From assembly GCA_963575745.1 (NCBI GenBank), contig CAUYUJ010000174.1, forward strand, positions 12,501 through 76,500: a stretch of 64,000 nucleotides of DNA, given 5' to 3'. Source of the stretch: Prorocentrum cordatum. Taxonomy: Eukaryota > Sar > Dinophyceae > Prorocentrales > Prorocentraceae. The position numbers and the translations under genes are program-made. The notes beneath the pieces were generated by a model. It was not told the origin of the DNA. It worked only from the letters and a program-made list of their open reading frames with translations, and did not search any database. Of this stretch, positions 28,602 to 38,388 are shown piece after piece (position 1 is the stretch's first letter; the number at the start of each line of letters is the position of its first letter).

Positions 28602-28778
28602 CAGTCGGGGCCCTGAAGAAGGAACCCTTTTCGTTGGGGAGGGGCTCCGCGTTCCTTAAGTGTTTCACAGCTTGCCTCAGGTTTTCCTTATGTTTTCGAT
28701 CGGAAATCGAAGTTGAACTTATGGAAAAAAAGGGGCCTCGTTCCTTATTTAGGGTTCCTTAGGTCAACGTCCCGACTG
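28602..28778. mobile_element. Mariner-like MITE, family M1, full length
   Basis: 177 bp. The left end CAGTCGGGGCCCTGAAGAAG and right end TTAGGTCAACGTCCCGACTG form imperfect terminal inverted repeats, and TA lies directly outside both ends (28,600-28,601 and 28,779-28,780). TA duplication is the Tc1/mariner hallmark. Full-length relatives are at 54,447-54,622 and 63,155-63,330; 3' fragments are at 46,495-46,553 and 63,450-63,504. No transposase is present. Confidence 0.85.
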
Positions 28779-28812
28779 TAGGGTCCCACGTGGCAAGGAC
28801 GACTGTCCCTGA

Positions 28813-28919
28813 ATGATCAAGTGCACTCAGTCTCCCTGGGGGATCCCGCAGGCTCAAGGCAACACCCGAGAGTTATTGAGCAGGGTGGGTGCCCAACTGA
28901 GGGCGACTCTTGTGCTGGG

Positions 28920-28964
<45 letters not shown>

Positions 28965-29244
28965 GGCTGGGGTGAGCTTCGCTTTTAGCCACAAAGGGTC
29001 GTCCTCGGCGCATGTGCCCGAGATCTGGGGTATCCCAGAGCTCCGATCCACGATGGCTTTTGCCCGCAAGGGCAGATGCAGGTACACGGCTCGTTGGAGT
29101 TGTTCGCCTCCCCCTCCCATACAGGTCAGGGCTCTCCACGCGGAGATCCTGGCACGGAGGAGGCTCGGGGTGATGAGCACTCGCAGCCTCCTAGAGCAGA
29201 GTGCTCACGCTTTGCACTGGGACATCCGTAGCAGGGGCCTCTGA
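28813..29244 (+). CDS. Small ORF with polyalanine run, uncertain
   Basis: 143 codons. A (GCT)n repeat at 28,919-28,970 gives a run of 16 alanines. The C-terminal half is not low complexity (PEIWGIPELRSTMAFARKGR, QVRALHAEILARRRLGVM). No family was recognised and no splice or promoter evidence is visible. It could be a gene fragment or a chance frame; no other gene here lies on the plus strand. Confidence 0.25.
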
Positions 29245-29469
29245 TCCATGGGACGGTTCGTTCCCTGAGGCTGACCTGGACCTGGTTCCGTTCCTGGCCC
29301 CCTGCACCCTTTCCTGGCGGGCTCCTGGGACGAATGACAGAACATAGACTACCGCCGAGGCTAACCCCGTCCTTCCCCTTTCCCCCCTTCCCCCGTGTTG
29401 CATGCGTATGTGGTGCATGATTCAAGCACAGAGACACTTGCTCCCCAAGGTCGTTCGCAACAACATGAT

Positions 29470-29746
29470 GATGAGGAGGAGGCGGAGGCTGAAGAGGAGG
29501 CGGAGGAGGAGGCCTAGAAGGAGCAGCACGAGGAGAAGGAGGAGGAAGAATCTAGTAACATGGCTCTGGGGCACCTCCACCCCATCAATGAGCCCTGTTT
29601 CCTGGTGCCGCTACCCTTGAGACCACGGTGAACGCGCGCGTGCATCGTGCTTGACGCGTAAGGTTTCGGAAATCAGGAGGAAGAGGAAGAGGAGGAGGAG
29701 GAAGAGGAGGAGGAGGAGGAGGAGGAGGAGGAGCAGGAGGAACAGT

Positions 29747-29803
<57 letters not shown>

Positions 29804-29921
29804 TGATGTGATGCTGATGTGATGCTGATGATGATTGATGATGATGGATGTGATGGTGATGGTGATGGTGATGATGATGATGCTGATGATGATGATGGTG
29901 ATGAATGATGATGATGATGAC

Positions 29922-29978
<57 letters not shown>

Positions 29979-30178
29979 CATCGTCATCATCATCATCATC
30001 ATCATCATGAGGAGGAGGAGGAGGAGGAGGAGGAGGAGCAGGATGATGAGGAGGAACAGGAGGAGGAGTAGGAGGATTTCAAGGACCTCCGGGGGGAGGA
30101 GGAGGAGGAGGCGGAGGAAGAGGAGAAGGGACAGGAGAAGGGAAACCAGGAGGAGGAGGAGGAGGATCCGAGGTTCGA
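29470..30178. repeat. GGA and (ATG)n compound microsatellite
   Basis: GGA at about 29,470-29,550 and 29,675-29,740, ATG/GATGAT triplets at 29,745-30,010, then GGA to 30,178. Poly-Met, poly-Asp and poly-His frames here are repeat translations. Confidence 0.9.
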
Positions 30179-30430
30179 GAGGAGAGGTCACATCCTGAGG
30201 CCACGCCCCTCAGAAAGGCGGCGGCAACTGCGCGCTGATAGGCGGCGCACGGCGCACCGCCGAGGGCCGCCCGGGCCGAGCACGGTGTCTCGGCGGCGCG
30301 CGCAGCAGCCCCGAGCCTGCAGGGCCAGGCTCCCTGCCAGGAGGAGGGACGAGGAGAGAGGAAAAGGGTTCGGCAGGAGGAGGGGCGGGAGGGGGACTAG
30401 GAGGGTGCGGTCGAAGGAAGGCCCAGAGAA
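30179..30430. other. GC-rich island between GGA tracts
   Basis: About 250 bp of unique sequence, read in all frames without a recognisable product. It is in a position where a further Cdh1 exon could lie, but no WD40 block was seen. Confidence 0.35.
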
Positions 30431-30950
30431 GGAGGAGGAGGAGGAGGAGGAGGAGGAGGAGGAGGAGGAGGAGGAGGANNNNNNNNNNNNNNNNNNNNNN
30501 NNNNNNNNNNNNNNNNNNNNNNNNNNNNNNNNNNNNNNNNNNNNNNNNNNNNNNNNNNNNNNNNNNNNNNNNNNNNNNGTCCTCGTTCCTCCTCCTCCCT
30601 CTTCGTCCCTTCTCCTCCTCCTCCTCCTCCTCCTCCTCCTCCTCCTCATCCTCCTCATCCTCCTCATCCTCCCCTTTTTCCTCCTCCTCCTCCTCCTCCT
30701 CCTCCTCCTCCTCCTCCTCCTCCTCCTCCTCCTCCTCCTCCTCCTGGTACTCCTCCCCCTCCCCTCCTCCTCCTCCTCCTCTTCCTGGTCGTCCTCCTCC
30801 TCCTGGTCGTCCTCCTCCTCCTGCTCGTCCTCCTCCTCCTCCTGCTCGTCCTTCTTCTCCTGCTCCTCATGCTCCTCGTCCTGCTCCTGCTCGTCCTCGT
30901 CCTCCTGGTCTTGCTCGTCCTCCTCCTCGTCGTGCTCTTGCCCCTGCTGA
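30430..30950. repeat. GGA tract, 100-base assembly gap, TCC tract
   Basis: GGA runs to 30,478, N occupies 30,479-30,578, and TCC (with GTC and CTGCTCGTC variants) follows to about 30,950. The repeat changes strand across the gap, so the gap hides either an inverted junction or a misjoin. Confidence 0.9.
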
Positions 30951-31740
30951 AAATGTGGCCCAGGAATGGGAGTTCTGGGAAGTCGAAAAGCACGAAGTTG
31001 CCTACAGTTAGCTACGGGCATTCAAAATGTGGCCCGGGAATGGAGTTCTGGGAACTCGAAGAGCACGAAGTGGCCTACAGTTGGCTCCGGGCATTCAAAA
31101 TGTGGCCCGGGAGTGGAGTTTTGGGGACTCGAAGACCACGAAGTGGCCTACAGTTGGCTCCGGGTATTCAAAATGTGGCCCGGGAATGGAGTTCTGGGAA
31201 TCGAAGGCACGAAGTGGCCTACAGTTGGCTCCGGGCATCCAAAATGTGGCCCTGGAATGGAGTTCTGGGAACTCGAAGAGCACGAAGTGGCCTACAGTTG
31301 GCTCCGGGCATCCAAAATGTGGCCCGGGAATGGAGTTCTGGGAACTCGAAGAGCACGAAGTGGCCTACAGTTGGCTCCGGGCATTCAAAATGTGGCCCGG
31401 GAATGGAGTTCTGGGAACTCGAAGAGCACGAAGTGGCCTACAGTTGGCTCCGGGCATTCAAAATGTGGCCCGGGAATGGAGTTCTGGGAATCGAAGAGCA
31501 CGAAGTGGCCTACAGTTGGCTCCGGGCATCCAAAATGTGGCCCGGGAATGGCGTTCTGGGAACTCGAAGAGCACGAAGTGTGTGACTGTTGCATCCGGCC
31601 CCCCAGAATGTGGCCCGGGAATGGCGTTCTGGGATGTCGAAGAGCACTTTGTGTGTGACTGTTGCATCCGGCCCCCCAGAATGTGGCCTGGGAATGGAGT
31701 TCTGGGAAGGCGAAGAGCACGAAGTGTGTGACTGTTGGTG
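30951..31740. repeat. 73-bp satellite, about eleven copies
   Basis: Head-to-tail copies of a 72-73 bp unit containing AAAATGTGGCCCGGGAATGG, AGTTCTGGGAACTCGAAG and AGTGGCCTACAGTTGGCTCC. The last three units carry a variant tail (GTGTGTGACTGTTGCATCCG). The unit length is not a multiple of three, so all three plus frames stay open and show rotated versions of one peptide. There are no unique spacers, so it is not a CRISPR array. Confidence 0.95.
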
Positions 31741-31952
31741 AAAAACGAGCCCGGCTCATGCCGCCCGGAAACGCCCCAACACCTGCCCGGACCCCCCTGT
31801 GGAGTGATCTGTGAGCTCTTTTGAGTCAACTAGAAACCTATCAGTCTTCGCTGTTAGGTAAAAAGGTATTAAAATCTTCATGGGGGGTCATCTCGCGAAT
31901 TTTCCGGCGATCGTATCCCCTGGAGATAAAAAATGCCCGCAGGGAAGAGGGA

Positions 31953-32009
31953 AGGTAGTAGTCGTAGTCGTATTAGTACTGATGGTGGAGTAGTAGCAGT
32001 AGCAGTAGC

Positions 32010-32083
<74 letters not shown>

Positions 32084-32401
32084 TAGTAGTAGTAGTAATG
32101 CGAGTACTGATGGTAGTAGTACTAGTAGTAGTCGTAGTCGTAGTCGTAGTAGAAGTAAAAGAAATAGTGGTGGCAGTAGTAGTAGCAGCAGTCGTAGTAG
32201 TAGTAGTAGTAGTAGCAGTAATAATAATAGTAGTCGTAGGCGTAATCGTAGTCGTAGTCGTAGTAGTAGTAGTAGTAGTAGTCGTCGTCGTAGTAGAAGA
32301 AGTATTCGTAGTAGTAATAGTAGCAATAGTAATAGTAACAATAGTAATAGTTGTAGTAGTAGTAGTAGTAATAGTAGTCGCACTAGTAGTAGCAGTAGAA
32401 A

Positions 32402-32436
<35 letters not shown>

Positions 32437-32905
32437 ATAGTAGCAGTAATAGTACTTGTGGTTGTACTTGTACTTGTAATACTGGTGGTAGTCGCAACAG
32501 TAGTATTAAACATACGAGTAGTGGTACTAGTGATAGTAATAGTATGAGTAGTAGTAGTAGCCGTCGTAGTAGTAGTAGTAGTAGTAGTAGTCGCTGTTAT
32601 ACTTGTCGCTAAAGGGGTAGCAGTAATCATGGTAGTAGTCGTAGTAGTAATAGCCGTAGTAGTACTAAAAGTAGTAGTGATATCAATCGTATGATTAGTA
32701 GTAGTCGACGCCGTCGTAGTCGGAGTAGTAGTAGTAGTAGTAGTAGTAATAGTAGTAGTAGTAGTAGTAGTAATAGTAGTAGTAATAGTAGTAGTAGTAG
32801 TAGTAGTCGTCGTAGTAGCGGTGAGAAGTTAGTAGTAGTTGTTGTTGTAGATGTAGTAGTAGAAGTAGTCGCAGTAGCAGTAGTAGTAGTGGTGACAGTA
32901 GCAGT
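31953..32905. repeat. Long (AGT)n-type microsatellite
   Basis: AGT triplets with CGT, AAT and GGT variants over about 950 bp. Frames read poly-Val, poly-Ser or poly-Thr. Diverged copies dominate the second half. Confidence 0.92.
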
Positions 32906-33455
32906 AATAGTTTTTGATAATGACGATAATCATCATGGTGATGCTCATGATGGCGATGATGCGTTCGGAAGATCCTAATACGATCCGTACTTTCCCTTGT
33001 GATAATGAAGATCGGCCCCGCCGCTCCAAACCGTCGACATAAACTGCACTTGCCGGAGATAATCAACACTCAGGTCTTAAAGGGGGGATGCTTTATTATC
33101 CGGGGCATGAGGTTAGGAAAAGGATCCCAACTCCTTCGACCCTCAAAGGGAAGGCTTGTTTTCGGAGCGCCCAAGCTGCCTTCCTGGCCAGGACAGGAGA
33201 GGGCGGACATGCGCCGATCCTGGGACAGGATGGGCCCGACAAGGACCGACGAGGCGGACCATTAACACGTCCTCCAAACTGTTTGAGCATCGCACACGTC
33301 CTCCGAATTGTTTGAGCATTGCGACGTCGCGGAGGGTTCCAACGTCGCGTTCTTTCTCACCACCAGGTGGACACCGAGTGGTCTGGACCCCTGGGTGGGC
33401 ATTTCATCCTGACTCGTTTTTGCTGATGGTCCCAGGGCATGCCGTACTCTGGATG
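32906..33455. other. Unique stretch without a supported gene
   Basis: Short direct repeat CGCACACGTCCTCC / AACACGTCCTCC with AAACTGTTTGAGCAT near 33,262-33,320. Nothing recognisable in any frame. Confidence 0.4.
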
Positions 33456-33605
33456 CGCGCGCAGGGGGATAGGGGAGAGGTGGGAAGGCTTCTTCGAAGG
33501 AGGCGGCTTCTTAGAAGGCGCCGCCTCTAAGACAAGCACCGCGCCTTGTAAGAAGCAGGGGTGCTTCTAAGGACCTGACCCCCTTCCCCTATCCTCCCCT
33601 GCGCG
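33456..33605. mobile_element. Foldback element, family M4
   Basis: Imperfect palindrome of 150 bp. The left end CGCGCAGGGGGATAGGGGAG pairs with the right end CTTCCCCTATCCTCCCCTGC, and the interior (GGCTTCTTAGAAGGCGCCGC) is also self-complementary. This is typical of a small foldback or MITE insertion. Confidence 0.6.
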
Positions 33606-34243
33606 TGGCCAAATACTAGAAGGCCAGACGAAATCGCCATGGCTGCATGTACAAAGGTGGCGGTCCAGCGGGGACCTGCGACCCCGCACGCCCACTGAGC
33701 GCACGCAAAACGAAGGATCCGTCGAGGCGTACTTCCACCGCCGCCGGCTTCCGCACGCGCAGCCTGTGGGGACAGAAAGATACCGATACCGCCAGCCCCC
33801 AGGCCTCTCCCAGAGTGCGTCCTGACCAGCCTTTCGAATCAAATCCAGCCGCGGCGACGAGGGCCTGCCTCCCAGGAGGCCCAAAAAGGCCAAGACGAGG
33901 GAAGGGTGGGTAGCGGCGTGGGTACCGCGCCCCCGAACGTTGTCCCTGAAATTTTCTGGTCATCATGTCATCATTCGGTTCGCCAGCGGCCGCTCGGGAC
34001 GAGCCTGTCCCCCAAGAGAACGCCCTCGACGAGGCGCAGTGGATGGCAACCACCCTGGGCCTCGAAAACTTCTGAAGACGAGGCCGGGGTAGCGGCGGTG
34101 CCGGCACCTCGTCCCCCTCTGAGCCGCAGAACTCCGCGGGCCTCCCGCCAGAGACGAAGAGCGCGCCCGGGGCGAGGCCGTCTCCGAGGGGCGCCCCCGC
34201 GGCCGCTCCCGGCGGGATGCGTGCGCGGCGGCGCTGGGGATAC
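33606..34243. other. Start of the intron after Cdh1 exon G
   Basis: In the gene sense this lies directly downstream of exon G, whose donor reads AAA|GTATCC. A long minus-strand open frame crosses it in a different frame from exon G and shows no WD40 blocks. The next Cdh1 exon was not found here. Confidence 0.5.
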
Positions 34244-34309
34244 TTTGTTGTCGTTGCCCCCCGACGCCAGCTGCTGCTCGTCGTAGGACCACCGGAGGCC
34301 GCAGACCTC
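34244..34309 (-). CDS. Cdh1/Fizzy-related exon G (WD40 blade 3)
   Basis: 66 nt, 22 codons, phase 0 at both ends. It encodes EVCGLRWSYDEQQLASGGND followed by NK, the blade 3 block that in Cdh1 proteins reads EVCGLKWSxDxxxLASGGNDN. Acceptor CCCCGCAG|GAG, donor AAA|GTATCC. It joins exon F in frame to give the conserved KLTGHxxEVCGL stretch. This is the most 3' exon found. The rest of the propeller (next expected block LxVWN, then HTAAVKAIAWSP) was not seen downstream, so the gene continues beyond what I could recognise or is truncated. Confidence 0.92.
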
Positions 34310-34447
34310 CTGCGGGGACTCAAATAATATACACCACCACCACGTCGATTCCTCCTCTCTCCTCTACCCTCCTCTTCCTTTCCTCTATCCTGGGAGAGGG
34401 AGGGGGTGAGGAAAGTGGTGGTGGTGTATATTTTTGGGCCCCCCATC
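34310..34447 (-). other. 138-bp hairpin intron between exons F and G
   Basis: The intron has a perfect 17-bp inverted repeat (ATATACACCACCACCAC at 34,327-34,343 and its complement at 34,415-34,431), each arm about 16-17 bp from an intron end. The remaining terminal bases also pair partly. In sense it begins GATGGGGGGCCC and ends GAGTCCCCGCAG. GCAGGA occurs at both exon-intron boundaries as a 6-nt direct repeat. Structure and duplication fit an intron made by insertion of a small DNA transposon. Confidence 0.75.
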
Positions 34448-34483
34448 CTGCTGGTGCCCCGTGAGCTTTGACATGTAGTGGGC
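34448..34483 (-). CDS. Cdh1/Fizzy-related exon F (12 codons)
   Basis: 36 nt encoding AHYMSKLTGHQQ, phase 0 at both ends. Acceptor CCCTGCAG|GCC; donor CAG|GATGGG, a GA donor of the kind known in dinoflagellates. The peptide fits between DVRQQ of exon E and EVCGL of exon G and matches the F(V)xKLTGHxxEV stretch of plant and animal Cdh1. Such a small exon would be missed by standard gene finders. Confidence 0.88.
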
Positions 34484-34600
34484 CTGCAGGGCCGGGGGGG
34501 GGAGGCGGCCGCCACGAGCGGCGCGCGCCTCCCGGTCCACACGCCCTCGCGGGCTGGCGTCCGGGGCGCGGTGCCGCGGTGACACGCGGCCGCACGGCTC

Positions 34601-34698
34601 CTCTGCCTCCTCTGCCTCCTCCTCCTCCTCCTCCTCCTCTTCCTCCTCCTCCTCTCCTCCTCCTCCTCCTCCTCCTCCTCCTCCTCCTCCTCCTCCTC
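34601..34698. repeat. (TCC)n tract near exon F
   Basis: TCC on plus about 120 bp from exon F. In the gene sense this is GGA near the 3' end of the 11.5-kb intron. The other end of that intron carries the complementary tract (45,862-45,998). Confidence 0.9.
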
Positions 34699-35540
34699 TT
34701 ATTTGTTTCTTGATATTTCTATTATTATGGTTACTCATTATTAGTAGTAGTATGATTAGTATTCGTATCATTAGTATTATTATTATTATTATTAGTAGTA
34801 GTAGTAGTAGTAGTCGTAATATTCTTGTTCATATTAAATCGTATTATTATTCGTAGTATTACTATAATTAGTCATAATCATACTAATAATAATAGTGATA
34901 TTAAGTTTTATGATTCAACTTATGATGATTAGTCTTATTCGTCGTAGCAGTAGTAGTATTGTTTTAACTGCTCGTGTTGTTCGTTGTATGTATGTTCTTA
35001 TTGTTCTTAGTAGTACCCGTATTATTATTAGTAGTACTCGTAGTATGTTCGTTTATTGCTCGTCTTATATTTCTTAGTAGTATTATTCTTCTTCTTATTC
35101 TTATTCGTATTACTGATAGTATTAGTTGTATCCGTATTCGTATTGTTACTCGTACTAGTATGAGTAGTAGTATTCATCGTAGCCTTAATATTGTTATTAT
35201 TTCTTATTCTGCATACTAGTAGTACTCGAACTATCCGTCTTAGTCGTACTATTGTTAATCGTATTATTATTCGTATTAGTATTAGTATGTTTCGGTTCCT
35301 TATTCGTCTTATGTGTATTATGTTTCTTCTCATTATTCTTCTTAATATTACTAGTAGTAATAATAATATTCCTCTTCGTAGTATTCCTCTTAGTATTATT
35401 AGTAGTCGTGTCCTTATTGTTACGTTGTTCATAATATGACTCTTAGTCTTAGTCTTAGTATTATTATCATGTGTCTTATTATTCGTCTCATTACTTCTTT
35501 TCGAATAATCGCATTACTATTATTCGTATTATTATTCCTC
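34699..35540. repeat. AT-rich triplet-periodic stretch (ATT/AGT/CGT)
   Basis: Over 800 bp made largely of triplets ending in T (ATT, AGT, CGT, CTT, GTT) in changing order, for example ATTCGTATTAGTATTAGTAT. It starts and ends at TCC tracts. Period 3 keeps frames open (poly-Ile, Ser, Arg, Val). It looks like an old (TAT/TAG)n microsatellite, not a gene. Confidence 0.8.
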
Positions 35541-35710
35541 TTCTTCCTCTTCTTCCTCTTCTTCCTCCTCCTTCTCCTCCTCCGCCTCCTCCTCCTTCTC
35601 CGCCTCCTCCTCCTCTTCCTCCTCCGCCTCCTCCTCCTCCTCCTCCTGCTCCGCCTCCTCCTCCTCCTCCTCCTCCTCCTCCTCCTCCTCCTCCTCCTCC
35701 TCCTCCTCCC
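35541..35710. repeat. (TCC)n tract
   Basis: TCC with TTC and CGC variants. Confidence 0.9.
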
Positions 35711-36087
35711 CCTATCCGCGGAGTCGCGGCCCAGGAGCCTGGCCTGCGAGGCCTCGCATATACGGATATGTGTTTCGGCCACGCGAGGGCGGGGGAGGGG
35801 GCGGGCCCTGGGCGGGCGCGCGCGGGCGGGCGAGGAGGAGGGCCAGCGCCGAGCAGAGAGGCACACCCAGACACCCGACGTCGGGACTTCTTCACAACGT
35901 CGACCCCCAGAGGTCCAGACCCCTTCCCCGGGACCAGTTTCTCGTCCTGGGTGGTTATTGACGGCCCCGAGGCCCGGCGAGGGCCCCCCCCGTCGTGATT
36001 TTTGTCGCGAGGCCGAAGATAGCGAAAAACAACGCGGGCGTCGAGCCGGCGGACCTGATGGCCCTCACCTTCCCTGTCGATGGCGCC
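35711..36087. other. GC-rich island between TCC tracts
   Basis: About 375 bp of unique sequence, all frames read. Minus-strand frames such as DAFF-like or RKSRRRVSGCASLLGAG types show no known domain. It lies inside the Cdh1 intron between exons E and F. Confidence 0.35.
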
Positions 36088-36178
36088 CTCCTCCTCCTCC
36101 TCCTCCTCCTCCTCCTCCTCCTCCTCCTCCTCCTCCGCCTCCTGCTCCTCCTCCGCCTCCTGTTCCTCCTCCTCCTCG
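36088..36178. repeat. (TCC)n tract
   Basis: TCC triplets with two CTGCTC and CGCCTC breaks. Confidence 0.9.
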
Positions 36179-36990
36179 TGATGTTTGCCGCAGCTCGAGG
36201 GGGTCTGGGCAGGGATGCTGCAGTGCACCATTCCGTCCCGAGGCCCCCTCCTCGCCTGCCCCACGCAGGCCCTCCCCATTCACTGCAGAAAGCGCCCCTC
36301 TTGAGGGACCGGCTCGGTTGGGCCTGCCATGCTCTTGGCGAGGGCCCAGCTCTGAGAATGGCCTGCCGTGCATCTCCCTGGCGCGTACACGGCAATGTTT
36401 AATACATAGGTTTTTTATATATATAAAAAATGATACATGAATAATGTATGAATAAGTTGATGCATGAACTCATCGTTGTTTTGAATCATAGATCCGTGCA
36501 TGTTTAATAGATGATCCACACGCGGAGCATGTATTAAAAACGGCACTGTACACTCAATTTGTATCATAAGGATGCGCGGTAAGGATGCAAGGGCTTTTGG
36601 GGGCCATGCTCGCGTTTTTCGCACGAGGCTGGCCTGCGAACGTCGCTAAGGGTGGGCCGAAGGGGCAAGGATGCAAGGGTACCCTTGGGAAGGTTGCCTA
36701 TCCTTATTATGCGGGTTGACTGTAGTCAGGGAAGTCATAAACAATGACCATACAGCTCAACGAGGTGTCCAGCAAGGTACCGTTCGAAGAAGGACAGCAC
36801 TCCTGTCCCAACAACTATTGCGCAAGTTCACCTTTGTGGTCATGAGCTTCGAGGAAATTTCAAACGACAGCTCAACATTGAGAAAAGCCGCTATGGATCA
36901 ATTCAATGCTACGTGCGTTAAGGACTCGGGCCCTAAACGAAATGAAGTCTCAAGCGAGAGCTGCATGTTGACAAAGAGCGGCCCTGCATT
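36179..36990. other. Intronic unique stretch, AT-rich in the middle
   Basis: Holds a palindromic AT run at 36,408-36,432 (GTTTTTTATATATATAAAAAA). A GGGCAAGGATGCAAGGGTACCC block at 36,663-36,690 recurs in weaker form near 63,790-63,815. No gene recognised. Confidence 0.4.
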
Positions 36991-37425
36991 TTGCTAGCTG
37001 CGCGGCGCTGAAGCAAGAACACGACTTTGAAAAAGAACCACCCTCCGTCCGCGTGAACCTCGTGCAGTGTTCACAATTAGACGTGTGCTCTTACAAGCGA
37101 GAACAACATTTTAAACACGTCCCCCATTCATCCGTGAGACGCTTGCAAACAATTGAACGAATATGCGCGGTACTATGGTGACAACCACATTTTGAAAACG
37201 AGCCCCCCTCCATCCGCTAAAATATTGTAAACGTTCGGGCAAACGCGCGCGGCACGAAGGCGATAACAATATTCTAAAACACACACACCCGTCCCATCAT
37301 TGAATCTGCAGCGAACTTTGAAAACGAATGTGCACGGCACTAGGGCGGGAACCATAGTTTGACCCCCCCCATCCGTGAAACTGTTGCAGATTTTAAGCGA
37401 AACGCCCGACCCGCCCTACTGACAC
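36991..37425 (-). repeat. Composite repeat C, copy 4 (reverse orientation)
   Basis: Diverged tandem units carry the reverse complement of the GCTTCACGGAT / AAAATGTGG / CGCCGCGCAC words. A GGA tract lies about 100 bp beyond. Confidence 0.55.
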
Positions 37426-37527
37426 ACCTGGGGGTGCGGCAGGGAGGACTTCATAGAAGGAAAAGGGATAGAAGAGGAAATGCGGCGAGGAGGGAACGGA
37501 GGGGAAGGGGGGAGGAGCGAGGATGCG

Positions 37528-37590
37528 AGGAGGGGGAGGAGGAGGAGGAGGAGGAGGAGGAGGAGGAGGAGCAGGAGGAGGAGGAGGACC
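37528..37590. repeat. (GGA)n tract at the 3' end of LINE 2
   Basis: GGA on plus, (TCC)n in the LINE sense. The junction reads CTGACGCTGGTCCTCC in sense, similar to the CTCTGGTCCTCC junction of composite repeat copy 2 and to CACACTGGTCCTCC at 57,730. Confidence 0.85.
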
Positions 37591-37646
37591 AGCGTCAGGC
37601 CTGGTCGTGCAACCGAGGGACGGGAGCACGGGCCGATCATACGAGA

Positions 37647-38388
37647 TTAGTCGGGTCTTAAAGACTTGCCCGACTTAGGATGGCGACCAGCCTTGATAGC
37701 AGATATAATAGATGTCTGTTTATATCTGGTCTGCCCGTGCTCCGACGGCCCCAAGCAGCGATCCTGCAATCTGCAATTCGCAACTTTGCCACTGGACACC
37801 TGATAGGAGCCGCACTGGGTACACACCATGGCCCGCGGGAGCACCAAGACACGATAGCCCTGGAGCTCAACGATTTCCACGGCAGGCGCAAGGCCCCCAG
37901 GGGCCTCGTGAGGCCATTGGTCCTGTGGCAAATCTACACCTTCAAAAGCCGCGGCACCCAATAGGGCGGCCTTCGCAGCGTGAGACCTCATCAGGGGGGG
38001 CAGTCTGTAGCTCCTGACCCGCTCGCGCCTTCAGCCTCTCTTGGGCCGACGGGTTACATAGCGTTCCCAAGAGCTTCCCAAGACTGGCCTGCGCACGGGC
38101 AACCGCTAAGCAGACCCCGCATTGGAAAAACCCGGGGGCCCTAACTACCATACAATGATGCGTGAGCGCTACCGACGGAACCTTCCTAGTAGATGTCCTC
38201 AGGAGATGTTCAGGTCGCCCACTCACTGAATCCCGCGTTGCCATCTTGGCCGCTGCCCAAGAGAAATACTTCGCCTGCATGCGTGCGTCGTGGAGCCGAG
38301 CCTCGCACAGCTTGACTATCACCTCTGGCAGCGCATGGATCACTGCACCTTTCTTGGCGAAGTAATCCGCACACACGTTGCCAAGCAC
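37647..38388 (-). pseudogene. LINE 2 ORF2: RNase H end and C-terminal fingers
   Basis: The frame at 37,942-38,388 starts within RNase H (GNVCADYFAKKGAV, the last conserved block) and contains HHCMVVRAPGFFQCGVC, a His/Cys finger. A frame change near 37,970 leads to AMVCTQCGSYQVSSGKVANC, a second Cys-rich finger, ending at SGKSLRPD before the GGA tract. Confidence 0.8.

Noticed and set aside
28813-29244. A confident protein-coding gene with a polyalanine run
   Set aside because: Kept only as a low-confidence entry: no family, no splice signals and no other gene on that strand.
30188-31021. A 277-codon frame spanning the assembly gap
   Set aside because: It runs through 100 undetermined bases and GGA/TCC repeat; no real sequence supports it.
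31027-31731. Three plus-strand open frames of about 230 codons
   Set aside because: They follow the 73-bp satellite in its three phases.
30951-31740. A CRISPR-like array
   Set aside because: The units are contiguous, with no unique spacers, in a eukaryotic context.
33606-34243. A further Cdh1 exon in the minus frame VVAIHCASSRAFSWGTGS
   Set aside because: The likeness to VKAIAWSP is too weak, the phase does not fit a clean junction and the flanking blocks are absent.
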